This document shows, piece by piece, positions 9,334 through 18,059 of a DNA stretch of 64,000 bases. Under the pieces are notes generated by a model. That model did no database searches, had not been told where the DNA came from, and saw nothing but the letters and a program-made list of their open reading frames with translations. Origin of the DNA: Burkholderiaceae bacterium (GTDB lineage: Bacteria > Pseudomonadota > Gammaproteobacteria > Burkholderiales > Burkholderiaceae_E); contig JAMLIR010000010.1 in the NCBI GenBank assembly GCA_023954045.1, positions 1-64,000 of the forward strand, written 5' to 3'. How positions within the stretch are numbered: position 1 is the first letter of the stretch; every line of letters begins with the position of its first letter. Made by a program: the position numbers and the translations under genes.

Positions 9334-10467
9334 ATGGAACGCGAACAAGCCTCCAAGTTCCTGCACGACCTGCTGCGGCTGATGATGTCGCGCAACGGCT
9401 CGGACCTCTTCCTCACGGCCGAGTTCCCGCCGGCATTCAAGATCGACGGCAAGGTGCAGCCGGTGTCGAACGCGCCGCTCTCGCCCCAGCACACGGTCGA
9501 GCTCGCCCGGGCGCTGATGAACGACAAGCAGGCCGCCGAGTTCGAGGCGCACAAGGAAGTGAACTTCGCGATCAGCCCGGCCGGCATCGGGCGCTTCCGC
9601 GTGAACGCGTTCATGCAGCAGAACCGCGTCGGCATCGTGATGCGCACGATCAACACCGAGATTCCGACCTTCGAGCAGCTTCAGCTGCCCTCGGTCCTGA
9701 AGGACCTCGCGCTTACCAAGCGCGGGATGATCATCGTCGTCGGCGCGACCGGGTCGGGCAAGTCGAACACGCTCGCGGCCATCGTCGGGCATCGCAACGA
9801 AATGTCGCACGGCCACATCGTGACGATCGAGGATCCGGTCGAGTTCGTGCATCCGCACCGCAACTGCATCGTCACGCACCGCGAGGTCGGCGTCGACACC
9901 GAAAGCTGGGAGGTCGCGCTGAAGAACACGCTGCGCCAGGCGCCCGACGTGATCATGATCGGCGAGATCCGCGACCGCGAAACGATGGAGCACGCGGTGG
10001 CGTTCGCCGAGACCGGTCACCTGTGCCTGGCGACGCTGCACTCGAACAGCGCCAACCAGGCGCTGGACCGGATCATCAACTTCTTCCCCGAGGAGCGGCG
10101 CGCGCAGCTGCTGATGGACCTGTCGCTGAACCTGAAAGCGATCGTCTCGCAGCGGCTGATTCCGATGGCCAGCGGGAAGGGCCGGGTGCCCGCGGTCGAG
10201 ATCCTGCTGAATTCGCCTCTGATCGCCGACCTGATCTTCAAGGGCGAGGTCGGCGCAATCAAGGAAGTGATGAAGAAGAGCCGCGAGCTCGGGATGCAGA
10301 CCTTCGACCAGGCGCTCTTCGACCTCTTCGAGGGCGGCCGCGTCGGCTACGAGGATGCGTTGCGCAACGCGGACTCGGTGAACGACCTGCGGCTGAACAT
10401 CAAGCTGAACAGCAAGCGCTCCGGGCACGACCTCAATCGCGGCATCGAGCACCTCGACATCGTCTGA
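9334..10467 (+). CDS. pilU: PilT-dependent retraction ATPase PilU
   Basis: A 377-residue paralogue of PilT that assists PilT-driven pilus retraction under load. Walker A is GATGSGKSN (about residue 137). TIEDPVEFVHPH, DVIMIGEIRDRETMEHAV and TGHLCLATLHSNSANQALDR follow in order. The longer C-terminus ending HLDIV, and the position directly after pilT, support PilU over a second PilT. It converges with infA, leaving 27 bp between the two stops. Confidence 0.95.
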   Translation: MEREQASKFLHDLLRLMMSRNGSDLFLTAEFPPAFKIDGKVQPVSNAPLSPQHTVELARALMNDKQAAEFEAHKEVNFAISPAGIGRFRVNAFMQQNRVGIVMRTINTEIPTFEQLQLPSVLKDLALTKRGMIIVVGATGSGKSNTLAAIVGHRNEMSHGHIVTIEDPVEFVHPHRNCIVTHREVGVDTESWEVALKNTLRQAPDVIMIGEIRDRETMEHAVAFAETGHLCLATLHSNSANQALDRIINFFPEERRAQLLMDLSLNLKAIVSQRLIPMASGKGRVPAVEILLNSPLIADLIFKGEVGAIKEVMKKSRELGMQTFDQALFDLFEGGRVGYEDALRNADSVNDLRLNIKLNSKRSGHDLNRGIEHLDIV

Positions 10468-10494
10468 AGCCCGGCCGCGGCGTCGCCGGCCGCG

Positions 10495-10716
10495 TCAGTC
10501 CTTGTGCCGGAAGCTGATCCGGCCCTTGGTCAGGTCGTACGGAGACATCTCCATCGTGACGCGGTCGCCCGGCAGCACCCGGATGCGGTGCTTCTTCATC
10601 TTGCCGGCCGCGTAGGCCGACACCTCGACGCCGTTGCTCAGCGTGACACGGAAGCGCGTGTCGGGCAGCACCTCGGCGACGACGCCTTCCATCTGGATCA
10701 GATCTTCCTTGGCCAT
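10495..10716 (-). CDS. infA: Translation initiation factor IF-1 (second-copy type)
   Basis: A 73-residue OB-fold protein beginning [22 protein letters not shown]-1 binds the ribosomal A site and helps IF-2 and IF-3 select the start codon. The ribosome site AGGAG sits 8 bp upstream. In betaproteobacteria one infA lies in the ribosomal-protein cluster beside rpmJ, and a second stands alone. This one has no ribosomal neighbours, so it is probably the additional copy. Confidence 0.95.
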   Translation of the reverse strand: MAKEDLIQMEGVVAEVLPDTRFRVTLSNGVEVSAYAAGKMKKHRIRVLPGDRVTMEMSPYDLTKGRISFRHKD

Positions 10717-11058
10717 TCTGGGCTCCTGGTTCGCGCGGCGAGCGCGGCGGCCGTCAAGGCCGCGATTGCGACGGGCTTCGGGTGCCGTCCGGACCGGTCT
10801 GCGAATTGCCGCGCAGGCGCGGCGGCCCGGCCGCATCCGGCTCGACGGGCAGTGCGATCGCGATCGCGGCGCGCCGCTTCGGGGCCGCGATACGACGTCG
10901 TCGCAGGGGTTGTGGCGCCGCTCGCCAGGGTGACGCGCGGCGATGCGGGGGATGTCGCGCCGGAAACTGCGATTATACTCGGTGTCGATCCTGCAGGCCG
11001 CGCCTGGCGCGTACTGCGCGTAGGTGTTCCCGTCGAATCGTCCCTGCAGACCCGCTGC
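10717..11058. other. 342-bp intergenic region between infA and DUF481 gene
   Basis: This is the only gap over 300 bp. It separates the divergent infA and DUF481 genes. I see a -10-like TATACT at 10974-10979 pointing right, which could start the DUF481 operon mRNA near 10986, and the infA ribosome site at the left edge. No convincing coding frame, tRNA or other RNA was recognised. Confidence 0.6.
10974..10979 (+). promoter_or_regulatory. -10 element of the DUF481 operon
   Basis: TATACT matches the sigma70 -10 consensus at five of six positions and lies in a short AT-rich patch inside very GC-rich DNA. No convincing -35 is visible at the right spacing. Confidence 0.4.
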
Positions 11059-12192
11059 ATGCCTGCCTTTCGCCTTGCCGGACCGCCAGCCCGCTTCTTC
11101 CTGGCGTCGATCCCGGTAGCCTGCGCGTTGCTCGCGGCGCCGGCACGCGCCGACACGGTGACGCTGCACAACGGCGATCGGCTCACGGGCCGGGTGTTGC
11201 ACCTGTCGCCGTCGACGCTCACTTTCGAGACCACGTGGGCCGGCGAACTGCGCATCCCGCGCTACGAAGTGCGCTCGATCGAGACCGACAAGCCGGTGGG
11301 CGTGTTGCGCGAGCGTTCGGCGCGGACCGAGTCGATGACGATCAAGCCTGCGGCGCCCGGCGAAGTGACGCTTTCGCCCGAGACTCCCGACCCCCCCGAC
11401 CCGGCGGCGATTCCGCAGGCCGCCGCGGCCGGCGACGACCGGCCCGCCGCCGCGCAGCCCGCCACCGCGCAGCCCGCCACGACCGTGCCGCTGGCGCGCG
11501 TGCGCTACATCAATCCGAAGCCCGAGGAGAGCGGCGAGGGCGTGTCCTACGACGGGCGCCTCACGCTCTCGGGCGCCTTCGTGCGCGGCAACAGCACCGC
11601 CGATCGTGCCTACGCGGAGGGCGACCTCGGCGCGCGCGCGCTCGACTGGCGCTACGCGCTGACCGCCAAGCTGCGTCACGAGCGCAGCGACGACGCCACG
11701 AGCGCCTCGAACTGGTTGCTCGGCGGCAACTTCGACCGGTTCCTCGACGATCGGCGCTTCGGTTACCTGCGCGGCTCGCTCGAGCGCGACCGCTTCCGCG
11801 ACATCGCGTTGCGCGGGACCGCGGGGGTCGGGCTCGGCGTGCAGCTCGTGCAGACCGAGCGCACCAGGTTCTCGGTGCGCGGCGGCCTCGACGCGATCGA
11901 CGTGAGGCGCATCGCCGGCGCCGACGAGGCGTGGCCGGCGCTCGGCTGGGGCGCGAACCTCGGCTACCGGCTCGACCTCTGGTCGGCGGAGTTGTTCCAC
12001 GACCAGCAAGGCTTCCTGAACCTCGAGGACCCGTCGCAGGTGACGCTGCGAAGCCGCAGCGGACTGCGCCTGCCGTTCGCGTCGGGGCTGACCGCCTCGC
12101 TGCAGCTCAACCTCGATTGGGACAGCCAGCCGGCGGCGGGACGCCGCGGCACCGATGCGACCTGGCTGGTCGGGCTCGGTTATGCGTGGTGA
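11059..12192 (+). CDS. DUF481 family outer-membrane protein
   Basis: A 377-residue exported protein with a signal peptide ending APARA (cleavage after about residue 31). Next comes a short beta module ([17 protein letters not shown] to [13 protein letters not shown]). A Pro/Ala-rich linker (about residues 110-150) leads to a C-terminal DUF481 beta-barrel rich in aromatic beta strands and ending in Trp. DUF481 members are salt- or alkali-inducible outer-membrane proteins of unknown exact role. The start is the ATG giving a proper signal peptide, and no strong ribosome site precedes it. It heads an operon with the NlpE-like lipoprotein. Confidence 0.82.
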   Translation: MPAFRLAGPPARFFLASIPVACALLAAPARADTVTLHNGDRLTGRVLHLSPSTLTFETTWAGELRIPRYEVRSIETDKPVGVLRERSARTESMTIKPAAPGEVTLSPETPDPPDPAAIPQAAAAGDDRPAAAQPATAQPATTVPLARVRYINPKPEESGEGVSYDGRLTLSGAFVRGNSTADRAYAEGDLGARALDWRYALTAKLRHERSDDATSASNWLLGGNFDRFLDDRRFGYLRGSLERDRFRDIALRGTAGVGLGVQLVQTERTRFSVRGGLDAIDVRRIAGADEAWPALGWGANLGYRLDLWSAELFHDQQGFLNLEDPSQVTLRSRSGLRLPFASGLTASLQLNLDWDSQPAAGRRGTDATWLVGLGYAW

Positions 12193-13057
12193 GAGGCCGG
12201 GCTTGCGGCGCGTCGCGACGCTGGCCGCGGCGCTCGCCGTCGCGGCATGCGCGCAGGCCCCGACTGCGCCGCCACGGCTGCCCGATCGCGCGAGCGCTTC
12301 GGCCCCGGCAACGGGTGCACCTGCGGCCGACGCCGCGGCCTGGGCGATGGCCGCTCCGCGCACCGACGAGGCCGCTGCCGCTGCGGCGTATGCGGGGGCG
12401 AGAACCTACTCGGGCACCGTTTTCTGCGCGGGCTGCCCGGAGCGGCGCCTGACGCTGACGATCTTTCCCGACGGCACCTTCCGGATGCTGCAGGCGGGCG
12501 AGGAGGGCGCAGGCCTGCGGGTGCTCCACGACATCGGGCGCTGGACGACTTCGACGCAGGCCGCCGACACGATCGCGCTGCACGGAGACACCGAAGGCGT
12601 GCGGCTGTTTCGCCGCGTCGTGCCGGACGGGCTCGCGATCGTCGACAACGAGGGACGCGAGATTCGCGGGATGGGCAACGCGACGCTGGCGCGCGCGCCG
12701 CAGGTCGACCCGCTGTCGGGACCGTTGCGCCTCGCCGGCCGCTACTTCCGCGAGGACGCAGGACCGGTCTTCGTCGAGTGCCTCACGGGGCGCCGGCTGC
12801 CGGTGGCGGCCGGCGTGCCGGCGAGCGGCGCACCGCAGGCCGCGCGCTGGCTCGCCGCCGCGCAGTCGGCGCTCGACGACGCGCACCGCGCGGTGAGCGA
12901 TTCTCCAGCCGATCCCGTGCTCGCGATCGTGCAGGGCTACCTTGTGCCGCGGGTCGCGCAGCCCGGCGATCCGGAGAAGGAAGCGCTCGTCGTGGTGGGG
13001 TTCGAGCGTGCGATGCGCGCCGGCCGCTGCGAAGACGTCGTGCGCCAGAAGCCGTGA
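12182..13057 (+). CDS. NlpE-like copper/stress outer-membrane lipoprotein
   Basis: A 291-residue lipoprotein with lipobox LAVAAC (Cys23). After an Ala/Pro-rich linker there is an NlpE N-terminal-type domain, starting [19 protein letters not shown] with Cys82 and Cys85. A C-terminal domain contains [20 protein letters not shown] (about residues 188-207). In E. coli NlpE senses lipoprotein sorting, redox and copper stress and signals to Cpx. Similarity is at domain level, so a copper role is inference. The ATG at 12182 overlaps the previous gene by 11 bp. An in-frame ATG at 12155 would push the lipobox inward and is less likely. Confidence 0.78.
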   Translation: MRGERPGLRRVATLAAALAVAACAQAPTAPPRLPDRASASAPATGAPAADAAAWAMAAPRTDEAAAAAAYAGARTYSGTVFCAGCPERRLTLTIFPDGTFRMLQAGEEGAGLRVLHDIGRWTTSTQAADTIALHGDTEGVRLFRRVVPDGLAIVDNEGREIRGMGNATLARAPQVDPLSGPLRLAGRYFREDAGPVFVECLTGRRLPVAAGVPASGAPQAARWLAAAQSALDDAHRAVSDSPADPVLAIVQGYLVPRVAQPGDPEKEALVVVGFERAMRAGRCEDVVRQKP

Positions 13058-13443
13058 GTGCCGACCGGCTGTTCCTGTTCCTGGGCGCGCTGTCGGCTGC
13101 GATCGCGGTGGCCGCGGGAGCGCTCGGGGCGCACGCGCTGCGCTCGGTGCTGGCGCCGGATCGGCTTGCGGTGTTCGAGACGGCGGCCCGCTACCAGATG
13201 TATCACGCGATCGGCCTGTGCATCGTCGCGTGGGCGGCAGCGCGTTCCGGGGGACGCGCCGGGCCGCTCGCCGGCGCGCTGTTCGCGCTGGGCACCTTGC
13301 TGTTCTGCGGCGGCCTCTACGTCTACGCGCTGTCGGGGCTGCGCGTTGCGGCGATGGCTGCCCCGGTGGGTGGCGCGGCCTTCATCGCGGGCTGGACCTG
13401 CCTGGCCTGGCTGGCGCTGGCGGCGCAGCGCCGCCCCCACTGA
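13054..13443 (+). CDS. DUF423 small membrane protein
   Basis: A 129-residue protein with four hydrophobic segments. It carries the family N-terminus LGALSAAIAVAAGALGAHAL and the block FETAARYQMYHAIGL. DUF423 (YgdD-type) proteins are common inner-membrane proteins without a settled function. The GTG start overlaps the previous stop as GTGA. The last 62 bp overlap the 3' end of the convergent RNA methyltransferase gene. Confidence 0.88.
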   Translation: MSADRLFLFLGALSAAIAVAAGALGAHALRSVLAPDRLAVFETAARYQMYHAIGLCIVAWAAARSGGRAGPLAGALFALGTLLFCGGLYVYALSGLRVAAMAAPVGGAAFIAGWTCLAWLALAAQRRPH

Positions 13444-14701
13444 CCCCCTGTCCGCGCGCGAAGATCTCGAAGCCGAACAGCCGGCACTCGATCGCGCCGT
13501 TGAACAGCGGCGTGCGGCGGCGCTCCTTCATGCCGAGTTGCCCGGGCAGCGCGCGGTCGCTGCTGAGCAGCCAGACCTGCCAGCCGGCGAACCGCTCGCG
13601 CAGCGTCGCACCGAACGCGCGCATGGCCCGCTCGTGACGGCCGGCGTCGCCGTGCGCGCCGGGTGGCGGGCCTGCTGCGCCGAGCGCCTCGATGCGCTCG
13701 CCGTACGGCGGATTGGCCACGATGAAGCCGGGGGCGTCGAAGGGCGGGCGCGCCGCGGCCGCGTCGGCGACCCGAGCGTCGACCGCCCGCGCCGGGAGCC
13801 CGGCGCGCTCGAAATTGCGCAGTGCCTGCTCGATCGCGCGCGGATCGAGGTCGGAAGCCGCGAGCCGGGGAGGGCTCGCGCCGCGCCGCGCCGCTGCCTG
13901 CGCCCGGCGGATCGCATCGGCGCGCAGCGCTGCCCAAATCTTCGCGTCGTGGTCCAGCAGCTTCTCGAGCCCGAACGCGCGCGAAAGGCCGGGGGCGATG
14001 TCGAAGGCGATCTGCGCGGCTTCGATCACGACCGTTCCGGACCCGCAGAACGGGTCGTACAGCGGCACCGCGGGCGTCCAGCCCGACAGCGCGAGCAGGC
14101 CCGCGGCCAGGTTCTCCTTCAACGGCGCCTCGCCCTTGGCGTCGCGCCCCGCGCGCCATCCGCGCTTGAACAGCGGCTCGCCGCTCAGGTCCAGGTACAG
14201 CGTGGCCTGGCGGTCCTCGAGGTACGCGAACACGCGCGCGTCCGGCGCGCGGGTGTCGATCGACGGTCGCGCGCCGGTGCGCTCGCGAAGCCGGTCGACG
14301 ATGCCGTCCTTCACGCGCAGCGTCGCGAAGTTCAGGCTTCGCACCGGCGAGCGCACCGCGCTCAGGTCGACGCGCAGCGAGTGGCGCGCGTCGAAGTGGC
14401 GCTCCCATTCGACGCCGAGCGCCAGCCGGTACAGGTCGTCGTCGTCGCGGTAGCGTCGCTGCGCGACCCGGCGCAGCACGCGGCTGGCCAGCCGCGACCA
14501 GAGGTTCGCGCGGTAGGCGATCTCGCGGTCGCCATCGAAGAGCACGCCGCCGGCGACCGCGCGGCAGTCGCGCGCACCCAGTCCGGCGAGCTCGGCGGCG
14601 AGTGCCGCCTCGAGGCCGCGCGGGCAGGCCGCGAACAGCCCGGGGACCCCGGGCGCCGGTGCCACCGGCGCCGGCCCCGGTGCGTGCCCGCGCGCAGTCA
14701 C
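13382..14701 (-). CDS. THUMP-domain rRNA guanine-N2 methyltransferase (RlmL N-half type)
   Basis: A 439-residue class I SAM-dependent RNA methyltransferase. The N-terminal part is THUMP-like (about residues 10-160). The catalytic part has DPFCGSGTVVIEAA (SAM loop), then SDLDPRAIEQ and the base-flipping motif NPPYGER. It corresponds to the first half of E. coli RlmL, which makes m2G2445 in 23S rRNA. The RlmK half is absent, as is normal in betaproteobacteria. The GTG start at 14701 follows the hemJ stop by 2 bp. The extreme 3' end overlaps the convergent DUF423 gene. Confidence 0.87.
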   Translation of the reverse strand: MTARGHAPGPAPVAPAPGVPGLFAACPRGLEAALAAELAGLGARDCRAVAGGVLFDGDREIAYRANLWSRLASRVLRRVAQRRYRDDDDLYRLALGVEWERHFDARHSLRVDLSAVRSPVRSLNFATLRVKDGIVDRLRERTGARPSIDTRAPDARVFAYLEDRQATLYLDLSGEPLFKRGWRAGRDAKGEAPLKENLAAGLLALSGWTPAVPLYDPFCGSGTVVIEAAQIAFDIAPGLSRAFGLEKLLDHDAKIWAALRADAIRRAQAAARRGASPPRLAASDLDPRAIEQALRNFERAGLPARAVDARVADAAAARPPFDAPGFIVANPPYGERIEALGAAGPPPGAHGDAGRHERAMRAFGATLRERFAGWQVWLLSSDRALPGQLGMKERRRTPLFNGAIECRLFGFEIFARGQGVSGGGAAPPAPARPGRSSPR

Positions 14702-14703
14702 GT

Positions 14704-15129
14704 TCAGAACGGCTTGACCACGACCAGCACGACGGCCGCGAACAGCGCGATCACCGGCAGCTCGTTGAACCATCGGAACCAGACGTGCGAGCGCCGGCTC
14801 TCGCCACGCTCGAAGCGCCGCAGCAGCCGTCCGCAGGCGTGGTGGTAGCCGAGCAGCAGCACGACCACCGCGAGCTTGGCGTGCATCCAGCCGCCGCCGA
14901 CGCCGAAGCCGAGCCAGAGCCAGAGCCCGAATGCGATCGCCAGCAGCATCAGCGGCTGCATGAAGCGCCAGAGCTTGCGCGCCATCAGCAGCAGCCGGTC
15001 GCGCTCGGCGCCAGGCTCGGCGACCATCGCCAGGTTCACGAAGATTCGCGGCAGGTAGAACAGACCCGCGAACCAGCTGGTCACGAAAACGACGTGCAGC
15101 GCCTTGACCCACAGGTACCCGGTCGACAT
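14704..15129 (-). CDS. hemJ: CopD/HemJ-family membrane protein
   Basis: A 141-residue inner-membrane protein with four hydrophobic helices. The conserved His lies in LWVKALHVVFVTSWFAGLFYLPR (about residues 6-28) and the conserved Lys/His in WMHAKLAVVVLLLGYHH. This is the HemJ/UPF0093 pattern. HemJ is the quinone-dependent protoporphyrinogen IX oxidase of haem synthesis in many bacteria lacking HemG and HemY. It lies between proA and the RNA methyltransferase in the same minus-strand run. Confidence 0.85.
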   Translation of the reverse strand: MSTGYLWVKALHVVFVTSWFAGLFYLPRIFVNLAMVAEPGAERDRLLLMARKLWRFMQPLMLLAIAFGLWLWLGFGVGGGWMHAKLAVVVLLLGYHHACGRLLRRFERGESRRSHVWFRWFNELPVIALFAAVVLVVVKPF

Positions 15130-15173
15130 CACGCGTCCCGTGCCCCGGCGCAGCGCATGGGTCCGCCTGGCCG

Positions 15174-16457
15174 TCAGCCGCGGATCTCGCCGTGGCCGAA
15201 CACGACGTACTTGAGCGAGGTCAGGCCTTCGAGACCCACCGGGCCGCGCGCGTGCAGCTTGTCGGTGGAGATGCCGATCTCGGCGCCGAGCCCGTACTCG
15301 AAGCCGTCGGCGAAGCGCGTCGACGCGTTGATCATCACCGAGGCCGAATCGACCTCGCGGACGAAGCGCATCGCCCGGGTGTGGTTCTCGGTGACGATCG
15401 CGTCGGTGTGCTGCGACCCGTAGGTGGCGATGTGGTCCAACGCCGCGTCGAGGTCGTCGACGACGCGGATCGACAGGATCGGCGCGAGGTACTCGGTGCG
15501 CCAGTCCTCCTCGGTCGCTTCGTTGCAGGCGATGGCGGCGGCCGACAGCACCGCGCGGGTGCGCGCGTCGCCGCGCAACTCGACGCCCTTCTCGGCGTAG
15601 ATCCGCCCGAGCCGCGGCAGCACGGCGTCGGCGACGCCCGCCGCGACCAGCAGCGTCTCCATCGTGTTGCACGGCGAGTAGCGCTGCGTCTTGGCGTTGT
15701 CGGCGATGCGAACCGCCATGTCGAGGTCGGCGTCGTCGTCGATGTAGACGTGGCAGATGCCGTCGAGGTGCTTGATCACCGGCACCTTCGATTCGCGCGC
15801 GATGCGCTCGATCAGCGACTTGCCGCCGCGCGGCACGATCACGTCGACCCACTCGGGATGCGTGATCAGCGCGCCGACCGCCGCGCGATCGGTCGTCTCG
15901 ATCACCTGCACTGCGTCCTCGGGCAGCCCGGCGTCGCGCAGGCCCTCGCGGACCAGCGCGGCCAGCGCCTGGTTGCTGTGGATCGCCTCGGAGCCGCCAC
16001 GCAGGATCGTCGCGTTGCCCGACTTGATGCACAGGCCGGCAGCGTCGATCGTGACGTTGGGGCGCGATTCGTAGACGATGCCGATCACGCCCAGCGGCAC
16101 CCGCATCCGACCGACCTGGATGCCGGTGGGACGAAAGCGCATCTCGAGGATCTCGCCGACCGGATCGGGCAGCGCGACGATCTGCTCGAGGCCACTGGCC
16201 ATCGATTCGATCACCGCGTCGGTCAGCGCCAGCCGGTCGACGAACGCCGGGTCGTGGCCGGCCGAGCGCGCGGCGGCCAGGTCCTTCGCGTTGGCGGCCT
16301 TCAGAGCCGCGGCGTCGCGACGGATCGCGGCGGCGGTGGCCGAGAGCGCGCGGTCCTTCGCAGCGGTCGAGGCGCGCGCGGTCAGGCGGCTCGCCGCCCG
16401 TGCGCGCCGGCCCACGTCGGCGACGTAGGCGGCGATGTCGATAGGATGGATGTCCAC
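15174..16457 (-). CDS. proA: Glutamate-5-semialdehyde dehydrogenase
   Basis: A 427-residue NADPH-dependent gamma-glutamyl phosphate reductase, step two of proline synthesis. The catalytic cysteine lies in [31 protein letters not shown]-type and [12 protein letters not shown] family blocks are present, and length is normal. Translation begins at a GTG one base after the holA stop, so the two are almost certainly coupled. Confidence 0.95.
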   Translation of the reverse strand: MDIHPIDIAAYVADVGRRARAASRLTARASTAAKDRALSATAAAIRRDAAALKAANAKDLAAARSAGHDPAFVDRLALTDAVIESMASGLEQIVALPDPVGEILEMRFRPTGIQVGRMRVPLGVIGIVYESRPNVTIDAAGLCIKSGNATILRGGSEAIHSNQALAALVREGLRDAGLPEDAVQVIETTDRAAVGALITHPEWVDVIVPRGGKSLIERIARESKVPVIKHLDGICHVYIDDDADLDMAVRIADNAKTQRYSPCNTMETLLVAAGVADAVLPRLGRIYAEKGVELRGDARTRAVLSAAAIACNEATEEDWRTEYLAPILSIRVVDDLDAALDHIATYGSQHTDAIVTENHTRAMRFVREVDSASVMINASTRFADGFEYGLGAEIGISTDKLHARGPVGLEGLTSLKYVVFGHGEIRG

Positions 16458-16458
16458 G

Positions 16459-17481
16459 TCAGTTCCCTGCCAGGGTCGGGGCGCCCGCCACCGACATCGC
16501 GAGATCCTGCAGTCCCTGCCAGGCGTCGGTGCCGTCGAGGCCCTTGATCATTCTATCGGTCCGGGCGGCGCGCTGCAGCGCGCCGCGGATCCGGTCCTCG
16601 TCGAGGCGCCCCAGCGCCTGCTCGAACAGCCGCTCGCGCGCGCCGAACACGCGCACCTCGCGCAGCGCCTGCGCGAGCGGGCGTCCGGCGCGGCGCGCGT
16701 CGGCGAGCCTGAGCAGCGTGCGCAGCGCGTCGGCGAGCGCCCAGAGCACCAGCGGCTCGGCGACGCCCTCGGCGCGCAAACCGTCGAGGCTGCGCAGCGC
16801 GCGCGGGGCGTCGCCGGCGAGCGCGGCCGCGACCAGGTCGAACGCGTCGTAGCGCGCGACGTCGAGCACCGCCGCGCGCGTCTGCTCCGGCGGCAGTTCT
16901 CCCTCCGGAAACAGCAGGCCGAGCTTGGCGATCTCCTGGTGCGCCGCGAGCAGGTTGCCCTCGACCCGCTCGGCGATCAGGGCGAGCGTGTCGCGGTCCG
17001 CACGCTGCTTCTGGCGCGCGAGCCGGGCGGCGATCCACTGCGGCAGTTGCGCGCGCTCGACGGGCCAGACCGGCACGATCATCGCCACGCGATCGACCGC
17101 GGCGAACCAGGCCGACTCGGTGCTCGCGCGGTCCAGTCGCGGGCCGGTGACCAGCAACCGGGTGTCGGCCGACGCCTGCGCGGCCGCGTCGGCGAGCATC
17201 TGGCCGATCTCCCGGTTCGCCTTGCCGGACAGGCGCAGTTCGACCAGGCGCCGGGCGGCGAACAGCGACAGCGCGTTGGCCTCGGCCAGGAACGCGTCGG
17301 CGCGAAAGCCGCGGCCTCCGTCGAAGACCTGCCGTTCGTCGAACCCGGAGGCGCGCAGCGCCTGGCGCACCGCGTGGGCCGCCTCCTGGACCAGCAGCGG
17401 CTCGTCGCCGTGGATCCAGACCAGCGGCGGCACGCCGCGCGCGAGCGCCGCGGCGAGGTTCTCGGCACGGACCTGCGTCAC
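16459..17481 (-). CDS. holA: DNA polymerase III subunit delta
   Basis: A 340-residue clamp-loader subunit that opens the beta sliding clamp. The N-terminal [21 protein letters not shown] block and the following P-loop-free AAA+-like fold fit HolA. The interior [22 protein letters not shown] segment is a family hallmark. The GTG start overlaps the lptE stop (GTGA). Its place between lptE and proA after leuS is the standard betaproteobacterial order. Confidence 0.93.
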   Translation of the reverse strand: MTQVRAENLAAALARGVPPLVWIHGDEPLLVQEAAHAVRQALRASGFDERQVFDGGRGFRADAFLAEANALSLFAARRLVELRLSGKANREIGQMLADAAAQASADTRLLVTGPRLDRASTESAWFAAVDRVAMIVPVWPVERAQLPQWIAARLARQKQRADRDTLALIAERVEGNLLAAHQEIAKLGLLFPEGELPPEQTRAAVLDVARYDAFDLVAAALAGDAPRALRSLDGLRAEGVAEPLVLWALADALRTLLRLADARRAGRPLAQALREVRVFGARERLFEQALGRLDEDRIRGALQRAARTDRMIKGLDGTDAWQGLQDLAMSVAGAPTLAGN

Positions 17482-18053
17482 CGGCGGATCGCGGCGAGCC
17501 GCCGCAACAACTGCTGCACCAGGTCCGACTGCATCTCGCGATACAGCAACTCCTCTTCCTGCTGCTTCGCGACGACCTCTATGTCGCTCGACGTGATGTC
17601 GCGGCGCAGGACGATCTCGGTGGGCGCGAGCAGGGGCTGGCCGTCGTGGTCGACGACCCGGAACGTGAAACGCAGCCGCAGCTGGTATTCGCGCGGCCGT
17701 CCGGTGCTCGAGAAGCCGACGACTTCCTTCTCGCGGCGCTCGCCGAGCACTTCGAGCCGCGCTTCGGCGTCCTTCGGATCGTCGACCAGGCGCGTGTCCT
17801 CGGCGACGCGCACCAGGCGGCGGAACTCGGCGCCGATCGCCGACGTCGGCGCGAAGCCCGTGTAGAGCGTGCGAAACGGCAGCGCGGCCGAACGGCGCAG
17901 CTGGAAGCCGCAGCCTGCCGCGGAGGCGATCGCCAGCGACGCCAGAGCGATCGACAGCGCGCGCCGCCGGCCGGGCGCCGCCGGCGCGCTGCCGCTGTCG
18001 CCCCGGCGGGGCGCCGGATCGAGGCGCGCGGCGGGCATCGCCGGTTCGCTCAC
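17478..18053 (-). CDS. lptE: LPS-assembly lipoprotein LptE
   Basis: A 191-residue outer-membrane lipoprotein that plugs the LptD barrel and helps insert LPS in the outer leaflet. The lipobox-like ASAAGCGFQLR follows a hydrophobic stretch, placing the lipidated Cys near residue 48. The GCGFQLR start of the mature protein is diagnostic. The GTG at 18053 gives a long n-region. An ATG at 18038 (MPAARLD) gives a more usual signal length and may be the true start. It lies 6 bp after leuS. Confidence 0.9.
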   Translation of the reverse strand: MSEPAMPAARLDPAPRRGDSGSAPAAPGRRRALSIALASLAIASAAGCGFQLRRSAALPFRTLYTGFAPTSAIGAEFRRLVRVAEDTRLVDDPKDAEARLEVLGERREKEVVGFSSTGRPREYQLRLRFTFRVVDHDGQPLLAPTEIVLRRDITSSDIEVVAKQQEEELLYREMQSDLVQQLLRRLAAIRR

Positions 18054-18059
18054 GGCTTC

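Noticed and set aside
10441-10500. Possible intrinsic terminator between pilU and infA
   Set aside because: The sequence is rich in CCGGCC repeats, but I could not draw a clean stem followed by a T-run in either direction.
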